From positions 62,001 to 126,000 of the forward strand of contig NZ_MUYG01000008.1 in assembly GCF_002155425.1 (NCBI RefSeq): a stretch of 64,000 nucleotides of DNA, in the 5' to 3' direction. The stretch comes from Erythrobacter donghaensis (lineage in GTDB: Bacteria; Pseudomonadota; Alphaproteobacteria; Sphingomonadales; Sphingomonadaceae). The notes under the pieces were generated by a model that saw only the letters and a program-made list of their open reading frames with translations, searched no databases and was not told where the DNA came from. A program made the translations under genes and the position numbers. Below are positions 17,896-27,065 of this stretch, piece by piece (the stretch's first letter is position 1; each line of letters begins with the position of its first letter).

Positions 17896-19389
17896 TCATG
17901 CAGGCTGGGCTTTGCCGGTGGCGCGTTTGCGCCGCTTGGCAGGTTCGGGCTTGGCTTCAGGAGCGGCAGCAGCGGTGGCTGCGGCCAGCAGCTCGGCGAA
18001 ACTGTCGGTGATGCAACCGACGTAGACATCGGGATCGGGGAGCAATTCGCGGTCGGCGGTGAAGGCGATGGTCGCCTCGTCGCAATAGGATTGCACCACA
18101 TGGCCGAGGCCGAGCCCGTCGGTGAGGCACAGCAGCCCCATCATGCTCTCCAGCCGGGCGCCTGCAAAGTGGATCGGCACCGGCGGGCCGGGCACGTTGG
18201 TGACGATGGTGGTGAACGGCGGGGCCGCGCCGCGATTGGCGAGGCCCAGGCGGGTGTAGAGCTGCGCGCCCAAGGCCATGAACAGCGCCGGGGAAACCTT
18301 GCTCATTTCAGTCATGTTGCGCGCGCCGATGGCGTCGGACATGGCCTTGGAATTGGCGGTCTGCGAATAAACGAACGCGAGCCGCCCGGCCGGGTCTTCG
18401 ATATGCGTGCCGAGCGGCGCGATCATGGCTGCGACCTGATTGCCCATGTCGCCCTTTTCCGTGCCCGCGCGGACCGAGATCGGGGCCATGGCGGTGAGCG
18501 TCTTCTTCGGCAGGTCGTCCTTGGAGAGGAGATAGCGGCGCAGCGCTCCGCCGATGATGGCGAGGAACACGTCATTCACCTTCGCGCCTTCCGCCAGCGC
18601 GCGGATCGCCTTGATCTCGGCGAGCTTGAAGCTCTTCCCCTCGACCACGCGGTGCGGGCTGATCGCCCGGTTGAAGCGCGACTTGGGCGCGATGAGATCG
18701 GGGCTGACGGTGAAGTCCTTGACCACTAGGCCTTTGATTGCCTTCGCCAGTCCGGGCGCGGCCTTGGCGGCGACTTCCAGTTGCTTGAGCGGATTTGTCA
18801 CCGCGTTGAAATAGCTCTTGCCGAGCAGTTCGATGGGATTGGGGATGCGCTCGGGCTTCCACGTATCGGGGGTGCTCGGAGGCGGATCGCCGGGGCGCAG
18901 GGTGTGGAGCGCCTCCATCAGGTCGATCCCGCTCATCCCGTCAATCGCGGCGTGGTGAACCTTGGTCACCATCGCGAAGCTGCCGGGGGTTACGCCGGGG
19001 ACATTGTCCAGCCCCTCGACCACGGTGAACTCCCACGGCGGGCGATCGAGATCCAGCGGGCGGGCGAAGATGCGCGCGGCCTGAATGCAGAGCTGCCGCC
19101 AGTCGCCGGGCTTGGGCAGGGCGATATGGCGCACGTGATATTCGAGATCGAAGTCCGGATCCTCGACCCAATAAGGGTAATCGAGATCGAACGGCACCCG
19201 CACCAGCCGCTGGCGCATGGTGCGGCTCAGCTGCGCGCGCTCGCCGATAAATTGCAGGATGTCCTTGAAGCGCACGAAGCTGCCGGGCGCGGTCTCAGGA
19301 TTGTAGACGAGGATCGAGCCGATGTGCATCGGCGAATTGCGCGTTTCCAGCGCCACGAAGGACGCATCCATCCCCTGCAATTGGCGCAA
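17896..19389 (-). CDS. Wax ester synthase / diacylglycerol acyltransferase (WS/DGAT)
   Basis: The 497-residue acyltransferase has the active-site motif HHAAIDG (H145, H146, D150, G151). Its N-terminus LRQLQGMDASFVALET matches the conserved start of the family. This fixes the start at a TTG at 19389, which has GGGGAG 6-8 nt upstream; no ATG precedes this conserved block. The enzyme transfers acyl groups from acyl-CoA to fatty alcohols or diacylglycerol, making storage lipids at the cytoplasmic membrane. A family-typical PPFTTIVTNVPGPPVP segment lies in the C-terminal domain. The tail ends in Lys/Arg/Ala-rich sequence after residue 475. It is followed directly by an alpha/beta hydrolase with an ATGA overlap. 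Confidence 0.92.
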   Translation of the reverse strand: MRQLQGMDASFVALETRNSPMHIGSILVYNPETAPGSFVRFKDILQFIGERAQLSRTMRQRLVRVPFDLDYPYWVEDPDFDLEYHVRHIALPKPGDWRQLCIQAARIFARPLDLDRPPWEFTVVEGLDNVPGVTPGSFAMVTKVHHAAIDGMSGIDLMEALHTLRPGDPPPSTPDTWKPERIPNPIELLGKSYFNAVTNPLKQLEVAAKAAPGLAKAIKGLVVKDFTVSPDLIAPKSRFNRAISPHRVVEGKSFKLAEIKAIRALAEGAKVNDVFLAIIGGALRRYLLSKDDLPKKTLTAMAPISVRAGTEKGDMGNQVAAMIAPLGTHIEDPAGRLAFVYSQTANSKAMSDAIGARNMTEMSKVSPALFMALGAQLYTRLGLANRGAAPPFTTIVTNVPGPPVPIHFAGARLESMMGLLCLTDGLGLGHVVQSYCDEATIAFTADRELLPDPDVYVGCITDSFAELLAAATAAAAPEAKPEPAKRRKRATGKAQPA

Positions 19390-19484
19390 GGTTCTCTCCC
19401 CGGAATGCCCTCTTGATGAGGATTTATTGCGCGCAAGGCTAACAGACGCACTGGCGCGGTCAACTTGCCGCCCCCGTAAGGCGC

Positions 19485-20480
19485 TTACGTCGCGGCGCGG
19501 GGAAGCAGCGCCAGCAGCGCGAAGCTCGCCAGCCAGTGTTCGCCCATGTAATCGCCCGCGACATGGGGGAGCGCGGCGGCGAGGTGGTCTGCGGCGCGGC
19601 GTTGCAGGAGGTCGTCCGGCGCGGTGCGGCCGAGCGCGCGGGCGATGTCCTTGAGGCACCAGGCGCGGCTGAGGTTCAGCCCGTCGAGGTGCGCGATCTT
19701 GCCGTCCGAGCGGTCGGAGACGGTGACGGAGCGGCATTCGCGCTCCAGCCAGCCGTTGGCCTCGACCAACCGCTCGAACCACGGCGCGAAGGCGAGGTGG
19801 GGCAGGACCTCGCTCATCAGCAGCGCAGCAGTGAGGACGGGGGAGAGGAATTCGTCGCCGCCCGGCTCCCAACCGGCATAGTCGCGCCGGTGGGCGAAGG
19901 CGCGGGTGGCCCAGTCGTCGATCAGGGTGACGAGTTCGGGGTCACGCTCAATCGCCCAGCGCCGCGCCAGCACCAGCGCAAAGGCGGTGTTGAAATGCGT
20001 GCCGACGGTGATCGGATAGGTGAGGATGTTCAGATAATCGTGTAGCCGCTTGGCAAAGGCGCGCGCCAGCGGTTCGAGCCTTTCGCCCCACGCCTTGTCT
20101 CCGTGCCGCGCGGCTTCGTGATGCAGATACATCAGCCAGCCCCAGCCATAGGGTCGCTCGAACCCGCGTGCCGAGGGGCGTTCCAGATAGGCCAGTTCCG
20201 TCGCCAGCTTCTCGGGCGTGAAGGTCGTGTCGGCCAAGGCCTCGATCTGCGCAGCCTCAGGCATGTCGGGATAGAGCCGCCGCAGCGTCAGCAGCGTCCA
20301 CCAGCCGTGGACGCAGGAATGCCAGTCGAAACTGCCGAAGAACACCGGATGCGCGGCTTGCGGCAGGCGCAGATCCTCCGGCCCGGTGAAGACATGGTCG
20401 TCCTTGTAGGGAAAAGGCCGCGCCACATGGCCCAGCGCAATCGCGGCAAAGCGGCGGGCGGTGTCCTCGGTCAGTTCCAC
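19485..20480 (-). CDS. DUF2891 family protein of the 5-oxoproline operon
   Basis: The 331-residue protein uses a GTG start at 20480, which lies inside the end of the DUF979 gene (10-bp overlap). It has no signal peptide or membrane segment. The pattern fits DUF2891: YKDDHVFTGPEDL, FGSFDWHSCVHGWW at about 49-62, and ERPYGWGWLMYLHHEA at about 108-123. It is rich in Trp and His. The fold of this family is thought to be an alpha/alpha barrel like that of glycan-processing enzymes, but no activity is established. Its place as last gene after 5-oxoprolinase and the DUF969/DUF979 transporter suggests a role in oxoproline or glutamyl-peptide use (inference). Confidence 0.78.
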   Translation of the reverse strand: MELTEDTARRFAAIALGHVARPFPYKDDHVFTGPEDLRLPQAAHPVFFGSFDWHSCVHGWWTLLTLRRLYPDMPEAAQIEALADTTFTPEKLATELAYLERPSARGFERPYGWGWLMYLHHEAARHGDKAWGERLEPLARAFAKRLHDYLNILTYPITVGTHFNTAFALVLARRWAIERDPELVTLIDDWATRAFAHRRDYAGWEPGGDEFLSPVLTAALLMSEVLPHLAFAPWFERLVEANGWLERECRSVTVSDRSDGKIAHLDGLNLSRAWCLKDIARALGRTAPDDLLQRRAADHLAAALPHVAGDYMGEHWLASFALLALLPRAAT

Positions 20481-21421
20481 AGCCAGAAGCCCCCCACATA
20501 GATGATCACGACATTGCACGCCCACAGCGGCACGGCGGTGCCGATCTGCTGGCGGATCACGCCGTTCTCGTCCTTCAATTCGAGCAGCGCGGCGGGGACG
20601 ATGTTGAAATTCGCCGCCATCGGAGTGAGCAGCGTGCCGCAGAAACCTGCCAGCATCCCGACCGCGCCGATCACTGCCGGGTTGCCGCCATATTCCCCGA
20701 TCAGCAGCGGGATACCGATCGCCGCCGCCATCACCGGGAAGGCGGCGAAGGCATTGCCCATGATCATGGTGAACATCGCCATGCCGAGGGCGAAAACGAC
20801 GACGGTCAGGAACACACTGCCTTCAGAAATGATGCCCTGCGCCACGCCGCCGATGATCTCGCCCACTCCCGCCAAGGCGAAGACCGCGCCCAGCGCTGCC
20901 AGCATCTGCGGCAGGATCGCCGCCCAGCCGATCGAATCGAGCAGCCGCCGCCCTTCCTCGGCCGGAGCCATCAGCGGCGGACGCAGCCACACCATCGCCC
21001 CGGCGAGCGCCGCGACGACGCCCACGCCGAACAGGATCAGCGTCTCGCGCCGCGCCTCGAACAGTCCCGTCTCGCCGAAGGGCGTGTAATTGTAGAGCAA
21101 CGTGCCCGCGACCGCCGTCAACGGCACGACCAGCGCAGGCAGGAACAATCGGTTGCCGAGCTGCGCTGCAAAGGCCTGCCGCTGCGCGGGCGATGTCGTG
21201 GGCGGATCGCTGCGCTTGAGCCCGCCCAGCCCGGCAATCGCGACCATCGCCAGCACCAGCCCGCCATTGGCAAGGTCGGAAAGGTGGCTGCCGAGCAGAA
21301 AGCTTGCCGCCAGCAGCCCCCAGAAGGCGGCATTGCCCCAGCGCCTATCCTTCGCCGACAGTGCCGCCCAGACCGCAAAACCCGCTCCGGCGAGCACATA
21401 GAGCCACTCGTAAGTGATCAT
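20471..21421 (-). CDS. 5-oxoproline transporter, DUF979 family subunit
   Basis: The product is a 316-residue polytopic membrane protein with roughly nine hydrophobic helices. Family-typical stretches include MIMGNAFAAFPVMAAAIG and GFCGTLLTPMAANFN. DUF979 proteins are encoded next to DUF969 and 5-oxoprolinase or pyroglutamyl-peptidase genes in many bacteria and are regarded as the second subunit of a 5-oxoproline permease. The ATG at 21421 overlaps the DUF969 stop by 4 bp. The gene ends inside the DUF2891 start. Confidence 0.85.
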   Translation of the reverse strand: MITYEWLYVLAGAGFAVWAALSAKDRRWGNAAFWGLLAASFLLGSHLSDLANGGLVLAMVAIAGLGGLKRSDPPTTSPAQRQAFAAQLGNRLFLPALVVPLTAVAGTLLYNYTPFGETGLFEARRETLILFGVGVVAALAGAMVWLRPPLMAPAEEGRRLLDSIGWAAILPQMLAALGAVFALAGVGEIIGGVAQGIISEGSVFLTVVVFALGMAMFTMIMGNAFAAFPVMAAAIGIPLLIGEYGGNPAVIGAVGMLAGFCGTLLTPMAANFNIVPAALLELKDENGVIRQQIGTAVPLWACNVVIIYVGGFWLWN

Positions 21422-22089
21422 TTGCCCGCCCTCCCCAGCCGCCGGTCGAAGGCGAGAATGCGGCCGGCGTGGATCACGAAGGCGCAGATCGCGGTCGGGA
21501 TCGCCCAGACCGAGAGTTCCAGCGGCGTAAGCGGATAGCCCGCCGCCTCGAACACGCCCTGGATCAGCAGGATCGAGGCGATGGCGAAGAAGATGTCCTC
21601 GCCGAAGAACAGGCCGACATTGTCGGTCGCGGCAGCCATCGCCTTGACTTCGTCCCGCGCGTCCTCGGACAGGTCGCCGTGGGTCTTGACCGCGGCGGCC
21701 TCGGCCATGGGAGCGACCAGCGGGCGGACGGCTTGCGGATGCCCGCCGATGTCCTTCATTCCCAAGGCCGAGGCCAGCTGGCGGAAGGCGAGATAGGCGA
21801 CCAGCAGCTTGCCCATGGTCGCCCCGCGCATCCCTTCGATCACCGCGCGGGCGCGCTGCTGCAGACCGTAGCGTTCGAGCAACCCAATCACCGGCAGGAT
21901 GATCCACGTCACCGAGATATAGCGGTTGTCGTTGAAGGCCTTGCCCAGCGCCTCGATCACCGCGACGAGGTCAAACCCCGCCAGCACGCCCGTCGCCAGC
22001 GCGGCGCTGACCACCACCAGCAGCGGGTTGAAGCGCAGCGCAAAGCCCAGAACGACGATGGCGATCCCCGCCAGCGGCCAGTAGTTCAT
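21418..22089 (-). CDS. 5-oxoproline transporter, DUF969 family subunit
   Basis: The product is a 223-residue membrane protein with about five helices, starting MNYWPLAGIAIVVLGF. The family-typical RYISVTWIILPVIGLLERYG lies at about 54-73, with KDIGGHPQAVRPLVAPM downstream. DUF969 is the obligate neighbour of DUF979 and together they are proposed to import 5-oxoproline. The ATG at 22089 overlaps the stop of the 5-oxoprolinase gene (ATGA), which supports this start over longer frames. Confidence 0.85.
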   Translation of the reverse strand: MNYWPLAGIAIVVLGFALRFNPLLVVVSAALATGVLAGFDLVAVIEALGKAFNDNRYISVTWIILPVIGLLERYGLQQRARAVIEGMRGATMGKLLVAYLAFRQLASALGMKDIGGHPQAVRPLVAPMAEAAAVKTHGDLSEDARDEVKAMAAATDNVGLFFGEDIFFAIASILLIQGVFEAAGYPLTPLELSVWAIPTAICAFVIHAGRILAFDRRLGRAGK

Positions 22090-25000
22090 TCCTGTGTTTC
22101 CCCAAAGCCCCCGCCGCCGGGCGTCAGGATCACGAAGGTGTCGCCCGGCTGCATTGCCGCCGATCCGGTCGCGCCCAAGTCCTCGCGCGTGCCGCCGGCG
22201 CGTTCGATCCAGTTCCGCCCCGGCGCCGGATCGCCCCCGCCCGCGAGCCCGCGCGGGGGCACCTTGCGGCGATTGGCGAGCATGTTGGCGCGCATGGCTT
22301 CGAGGAAGGTCACGCGCCGCACCACGCCATCGCCGCCGCAATGCCGCCCTGCCCCGCCCGATCCGCGGCGGATGGCGAATTCGTCCAGCCGCACCGGCAG
22401 GCGGGTTTCGAGGATTTCGGGATCGGTCAACCGGCTGTTGGTCATATGGGTCTGCACTGCGCTTGTTCCGTCATGGTCCGGCCCCGCGCCGGAGCCGCCG
22501 CAGATCGTCTCGTAATATTGGTGCGCTTCGTTGCCGAAAGTGAAGTTGTTCATCGTTCCCTGCGACGGCGCGAGCCTGCCGGTGGCGGCGAAAAGTGCGT
22601 CTGTGACGACCTGACTGGTTTCGACATTGCCCGCCACCACCGCCGCGCCGGGGCGCGGGTTCAGCATCGAGCCTTCGGGCACGATCAGCGTCACCGGCCG
22701 CAGGCAGCCGTCGTTCATCGGGATCGCGTCGTCGATCAGCGTGCGCAGCACATAGAGCGCGGCGGCGCGGGTGATCGAGCGCGGGGCGTTGAAATTGTCG
22801 GGCAGCTGATCGCTTGTGCCGGTGAAGTTGAACACCGCCGAGCGGTCCTGCCGGTCGATGCGGATCGCCACCTGCACCTGCGCGCCATTGTCCATCGGAT
22901 AGGCGAAAGCGCCATCCTCCAGCCCGCTGAGCAAGCGGCGCACGCTTTCCTCGGCATTGGCGAGGACGTGGTTCATATAGGCGGCGAGCACCTCTGCTCC
23001 ATGCTCGCGCGCTGCGCCTGCGAGTAACTCCGCACCGCGCGTGCAGGCGGCGAGCTGCGCGCGCAGATCGGAAAGGTTGCGGTCGGGATTGCGGGCGGGG
23101 AACTGCGCTGTCGCCAGCGCAGCGCGGATGGCCGCCTCGCAGAACCGGCCCTTGTCGACCATCAGCAGATTGTCGATCAGCACGCCCTCGTCGGCGATGG
23201 TGCGGCTTTCGGGGGGCATGGAGCCGGGGGCGATCCCGCCGATATCGGCATGATGCCCCCGCGCGGCGACGAAGGCGTCAGGCTCCTCGCCCGCATCGCC
23301 ATAGAACACCGGCACGATCACCGTGATGTCGGGCAGGTGTGTGCCGCCGCGATAGGGATCGTTGAGGACATAGGCGTCGCCCCTGCGGAAGCCCCTGCCA
23401 TCCCGCGCCGCGCCTCTGGCCTCAATCACCCGCGCGATGGAGTCCCCCATGCTGCCCAGATGCACCGGAATATGCGGCGCATTGGCGATCAGCGCTCCGC
23501 TCGCGTCGAACAGCGCGCAGGAGAAATCGAGCCGCTCCTTGATGTTCACCGAGGTCGCGGTGGATTGCAGCACCACGCCCATTTCCTCGGCGATGGCCAT
23601 GAAGAGGTTGTTGAAAATCTCGAGCCGTACCGGGTCGACCGCCGTGCCCGCCGCCCGTTCGCGGGCGAGCGGCGCGGTGCGGGTGAGGACGAGGCTACTC
23701 TCGTCCGCCAGCCGCGCCTGCCAGCCTTCCTCGACCACGGTGGTCGAGCCGGGGTCGATGATCAGCGCGGGCCCGGCCACCGTCTCGCCCGGCTTCAGCG
23801 CGGTGCGCGCCACCACCGGCCAGTCGCCGGGCAGCATCGCCGCGACCTCAGCCGTGGTTGCGGGAAGGCCCGCAGCCCCTGCCAGCCCGCCCGACCGGCC
23901 CCGCGCCTCGACACTCAGCGCCTCGACGATGATCGTGCCTTCCGCATCGGAATAGCCGAAGCGTTCGCGGTGGAGTCGGCGGAAGGCTGCATCCATCGCC
24001 GCCGCCTCGTCGCAGGGGATCGCCAGCAGGCTGTCGCTCCCTGCAAAACGGAGGCGTGCGCGAAGCTCGGTGCGGATCGCCTCGGCGGCGATGCCCTGAT
24101 CCAGCAGATCGCTCCGCGCCTGTTCTTCCAGCGCGGCGAGTTCCTTCGCGAAACTTTCGCCCAGTGGCCGCATCAGGCTGACCTCGCGGATCGCTTTCAC
24201 CGGGGCGAGACCGATGCCATAGGCCGAAAGCATCCCGGCGAGCGGATGCACCAGCACGGTCTCCATCCCCAGCGCATCGGCGACGCGGCACGCATGCTGG
24301 CCGCCCGCTCCGCCGAAGCAGGCGAGCGCATAGGTCGTCACGTCATGCCCGCGCGCGACCGAGATCTTGCGGATCGCCGCCGCCATGTTGTCGATGGCGA
24401 TGGCGAGGAAGCCTTCAGCGATAGCTTCGAGGCTGCGCGGCTCGGGGAGTGCGGCGGCGACCTCCTCCAGCCGTGCGCGGGCCGCTTCGGGGTCGAGCGG
24501 TTCATCGCCGTCCGGGCCGAACACGGCAGGGAAGAAGGCGGGGTCGATCCGCCCGAGGAACAGGTTGCAGTCGGTGACCGTCAGCGGCCCGCCCTTGCGG
24601 TAGCAGGCGGGGCCGGGGTCGGCACCGGCGCTCTCCGGCCCGACACGAAAACGCGCACCGTCGAAGCGGCAGATCGAGCCTCCGCCCGCCGCCACGGTGT
24701 GGATCTGCATCATCGGTGCGGCGACCCGGACACCTGCCACCACGCTGTCGCCGGTCAGCTCGACCGCACCCGCATAATGCGCGACATCGGTGCTGGTGCC
24801 GCCCATGTCGAAGCCGATCAGGCGGTTGTGACCGAGCGGTTCGCACGCTGCCACCATCCCCACCACCCCGCCGGCCGGGCCCGAGAGGATCGCATCCTTC
24901 CCCCGAAACGCGCCGACCTCCGCCAGCCCGCCATTCGATTGCATGAACCTGAGCGCCCCCGTCGCCGGCAGGCTCGCCGCCAGCTGATCGGTGTAGCGCC

Positions 25001-25655
25001 GCAGTACGGGGGAAAGATAGGCATCGACCACGGTTGTATCCCCGCGCGGGATCAGGCGGATCAGCGGCGCGACCTCGTGGCTGACGCTGACCTGCGCAAA
25101 GCCTGTTTCGCGCGCGATCTCCGCCAGCCGCGCCTCGTGCGCGCGATACTGCCAGCCGTGCATCAGCACGATGGCGAGCGCATCGAAGCCCTCGGCGCGA
25201 AGCCCCTCGAAGGCTGCGCGGGCCGCAGCCTCGTCGAGCGCGCGCAGTACCGTGCCGTCCGCTGCGACGCGCTCTTCGATCTCGACCACTCGCGCGGGCA
25301 GTTGCTCGGGGAGCACGATATGGCGCGCGAAGATGTCGGGCCGCGCCTGTGTGCCGATCCGCAGGGCATCGGCAAAGCCGCGCGTGATCGCCAGCGCCAG
25401 CCGCTCGCCCTTGCGCTCCAGCAGGGCATTGGTGGCGACCGTGGTGCCGATCCTGAGCTCGGCGACCGGCCCATCGCCATATTGCGCCATAAGCCGCCGC
25501 ACCGCCTCGCTCGCGGCGTCGGCATAGTGGCCCGGATTTTCGGACAGCAGCTTGGCCGTCACCAGCTGGCCGTCAGGCGTGGTGGCGACGACATCGGTAA
25601 AGGTGCCGCCGCGGTCGACCGCAAAGCGCCAGGCGGGAGATTGTGTCACAGGCAT
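22086..25655 (-). CDS. 5-oxoprolinase (fused hydantoinase A/B type, ATP-dependent)
   Basis: The 1189-residue enzyme joins the HyuA-like ATP-binding half and the HyuB-like half, as in eukaryotic-type 5-oxoprolinase. The N-terminus FAVDRGGTFTDVVA is the usual HyuA start. GFDMGGTSTDVAHY at about 277-290 is the second phosphate-binding segment. The HyuB half begins near residue 655 (DPVRLEIFNNLFMAIAEEM). It hydrolyses 5-oxo-L-proline to glutamate using ATP. A length near 1200 is normal for the fused form. It leads a tightly overlapping operon with DUF969, DUF979 and DUF2891, which would import and then open oxoproline. Confidence 0.92.
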   Translation of the reverse strand: MPVTQSPAWRFAVDRGGTFTDVVATTPDGQLVTAKLLSENPGHYADAASEAVRRLMAQYGDGPVAELRIGTTVATNALLERKGERLALAITRGFADALRIGTQARPDIFARHIVLPEQLPARVVEIEERVAADGTVLRALDEAAARAAFEGLRAEGFDALAIVLMHGWQYRAHEARLAEIARETGFAQVSVSHEVAPLIRLIPRGDTTVVDAYLSPVLRRYTDQLAASLPATGALRFMQSNGGLAEVGAFRGKDAILSGPAGGVVGMVAACEPLGHNRLIGFDMGGTSTDVAHYAGAVELTGDSVVAGVRVAAPMMQIHTVAAGGGSICRFDGARFRVGPESAGADPGPACYRKGGPLTVTDCNLFLGRIDPAFFPAVFGPDGDEPLDPEAARARLEEVAAALPEPRSLEAIAEGFLAIAIDNMAAAIRKISVARGHDVTTYALACFGGAGGQHACRVADALGMETVLVHPLAGMLSAYGIGLAPVKAIREVSLMRPLGESFAKELAALEEQARSDLLDQGIAAEAIRTELRARLRFAGSDSLLAIPCDEAAAMDAAFRRLHRERFGYSDAEGTIIVEALSVEARGRSGGLAGAAGLPATTAEVAAMLPGDWPVVARTALKPGETVAGPALIIDPGSTTVVEEGWQARLADESSLVLTRTAPLARERAAGTAVDPVRLEIFNNLFMAIAEEMGVVLQSTATSVNIKERLDFSCALFDASGALIANAPHIPVHLGSMGDSIARVIEARGAARDGRGFRRGDAYVLNDPYRGGTHLPDITVIVPVFYGDAGEEPDAFVAARGHHADIGGIAPGSMPPESRTIADEGVLIDNLLMVDKGRFCEAAIRAALATAQFPARNPDRNLSDLRAQLAACTRGAELLAGAAREHGAEVLAAYMNHVLANAEESVRRLLSGLEDGAFAYPMDNGAQVQVAIRIDRQDRSAVFNFTGTSDQLPDNFNAPRSITRAAALYVLRTLIDDAIPMNDGCLRPVTLIVPEGSMLNPRPGAAVVAGNVETSQVVTDALFAATGRLAPSQGTMNNFTFGNEAHQYYETICGGSGAGPDHDGTSAVQTHMTNSRLTDPEILETRLPVRLDEFAIRRGSGGAGRHCGGDGVVRRVTFLEAMRANMLANRRKVPPRGLAGGGDPAPGRNWIERAGGTREDLGATGSAAMQPGDTFVILTPGGGGFGETQE

Positions 25656-25755
25656 GCCGCCCGAGTGTCGTCCAGTGCTGGCAACAAAGCAACCGCGGCG
25701 TCCGCCCTACCCGATGTTGGTTGAGGCCCTCGAACTGTAGCGCCTAGCCAGCCCG

Positions 25756-26964
25756 TCACCAGTTCCACATCGTGCCATCGGCCAGCCGGGCGACGGGCAG
25801 TTGCATCGGCGTGTAGGGATACTTCGCCGCCAGCGCCTCGTCGATCTCGACCCCGTGGCCTGAGGCTTCGCCGACGATCATGTGGCCGTCTTCAAACCGG
25901 TAATCATGCGGGAACACCGCATCGGTCTCGGGCGTGTGGCGCATATATTCCTGAATGCCGAAATTGGGCACCCAGCTATCGAAATGGAGCGCGGTGCCCA
26001 TCGTCACCGGCGAGAGGTCGGTCGCGCCGTGGCAGCCGGTGCGCACCTGATAGAGGCTGGCAAGATCGGCGATGCGACGCAGATGCGTCACGCCGCCCGC
26101 GCCGACGATGGTGGTGCGGATATAGTCGATCAGCTGGTTCTGGATCAGATCCTTGGCATCCCAGATCGTGTTGAACACCTCCCCTACGGCGAGCGGCGTG
26201 GTGGTGTGCTGACGCACCAGCTTGAACGCCTCCTGATTCTCGGCAGGGGTGCAATCCTCCAGCCAGAACAGCTGGTAGGGCTCAAGTAGCTTGCCAAGCT
26301 GCGCAGCCTCTTGCGGGGTGTAGCGGTGATGCGCATCGTGGAGCAAGTGGTGATCGAAGCCATAGGTATCGCGCAGCCGCTCGAACAGCTTGGGCACATA
26401 ATTCAATGCCTTGCGCGTGTCCCACCCGGTGACCGAGGGCAGCGCCGCATCCGCCGGCTCGTAGAACAGCGTCCCCCGGCCCACGCCATAGGCCTTCTCG
26501 ACCCCCGGAACGCCGCTCTGCGCGCGGATCGCCTTGTAGCCCATGGCGATGTATTGACCGACCGCTTCGACGGTGGCGTCGATATCCTCTCCGTTGGCGT
26601 GGCCATAGACCATGATCCGGTCGCGGCTCTTGCCGCCGAGCAGATCGTAAAGCGGCATCCCGGCCGCCTTGGCCTTGATGTCCCACAGTGCCACGTCGAC
26701 CGCCGCGATCGCGCGCATCGTCACGGGCCCGCGCCGCCAATAGGCACCGCGATAGAAATACTGCCAGATATCCTCGATCCGCCGGGCATCCATCCCGATC
26801 AGCGCCGGGCAGACGTGATCCTCGAGATAGGAGACAACCGCCAGCTCGCGCCCGTTAAGGGTCGCATCGCCGATCCCGGTAAGCCCGCCTTCGACCTCGA
26901 TCTTGAGCGTGACGAAATTGCGCCCCGGGCATGTCACGATCACCCGCGCCGATTTGATCTTCAT
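25756..26964 (-). CDS. manD: D-mannonate dehydratase ManD (enolase superfamily)
   Basis: The 402-residue protein, starting [14 protein letters not shown], carries all catalytic residues known for ManD of Novosphingobium, at identical numbers. The metal ligands are D210, E236 and E262, and the catalytic residues are R147, Y159 and H212. It dehydrates D-mannonate to 2-keto-3-deoxygluconate in the glucuronate pathway. It is encoded after uxaC and uxuB, whose products make its substrate. The ATG at 26964 gives the exact family length; longer frames add only low-complexity sequence. Confidence 0.95.
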   Translation of the reverse strand: MKIKSARVIVTCPGRNFVTLKIEVEGGLTGIGDATLNGRELAVVSYLEDHVCPALIGMDARRIEDIWQYFYRGAYWRRGPVTMRAIAAVDVALWDIKAKAAGMPLYDLLGGKSRDRIMVYGHANGEDIDATVEAVGQYIAMGYKAIRAQSGVPGVEKAYGVGRGTLFYEPADAALPSVTGWDTRKALNYVPKLFERLRDTYGFDHHLLHDAHHRYTPQEAAQLGKLLEPYQLFWLEDCTPAENQEAFKLVRQHTTTPLAVGEVFNTIWDAKDLIQNQLIDYIRTTIVGAGGVTHLRRIADLASLYQVRTGCHGATDLSPVTMGTALHFDSWVPNFGIQEYMRHTPETDAVFPHDYRFEDGHMIVGEASGHGVEIDEALAAKYPYTPMQLPVARLADGTMWNW

Positions 26965-27065
26965 CGCTGATATTTCCTGTCGTGTCGGGCCGGGCCGGAC
27001 GATCCGGCAGGCTCTTGTGGTGTGGTTGAGCGGTGCGAGGCGGGGGCCGGGTCTGCCACGTGTGC

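Noticed and set aside
23250..25724. An 824-codon open frame on the + strand opposite 5-oxoprolinase
   Set aside because: It is a shadow of a clear enzyme gene; its composition is Arg/Gly/Ala/His-rich and no motif is seen.
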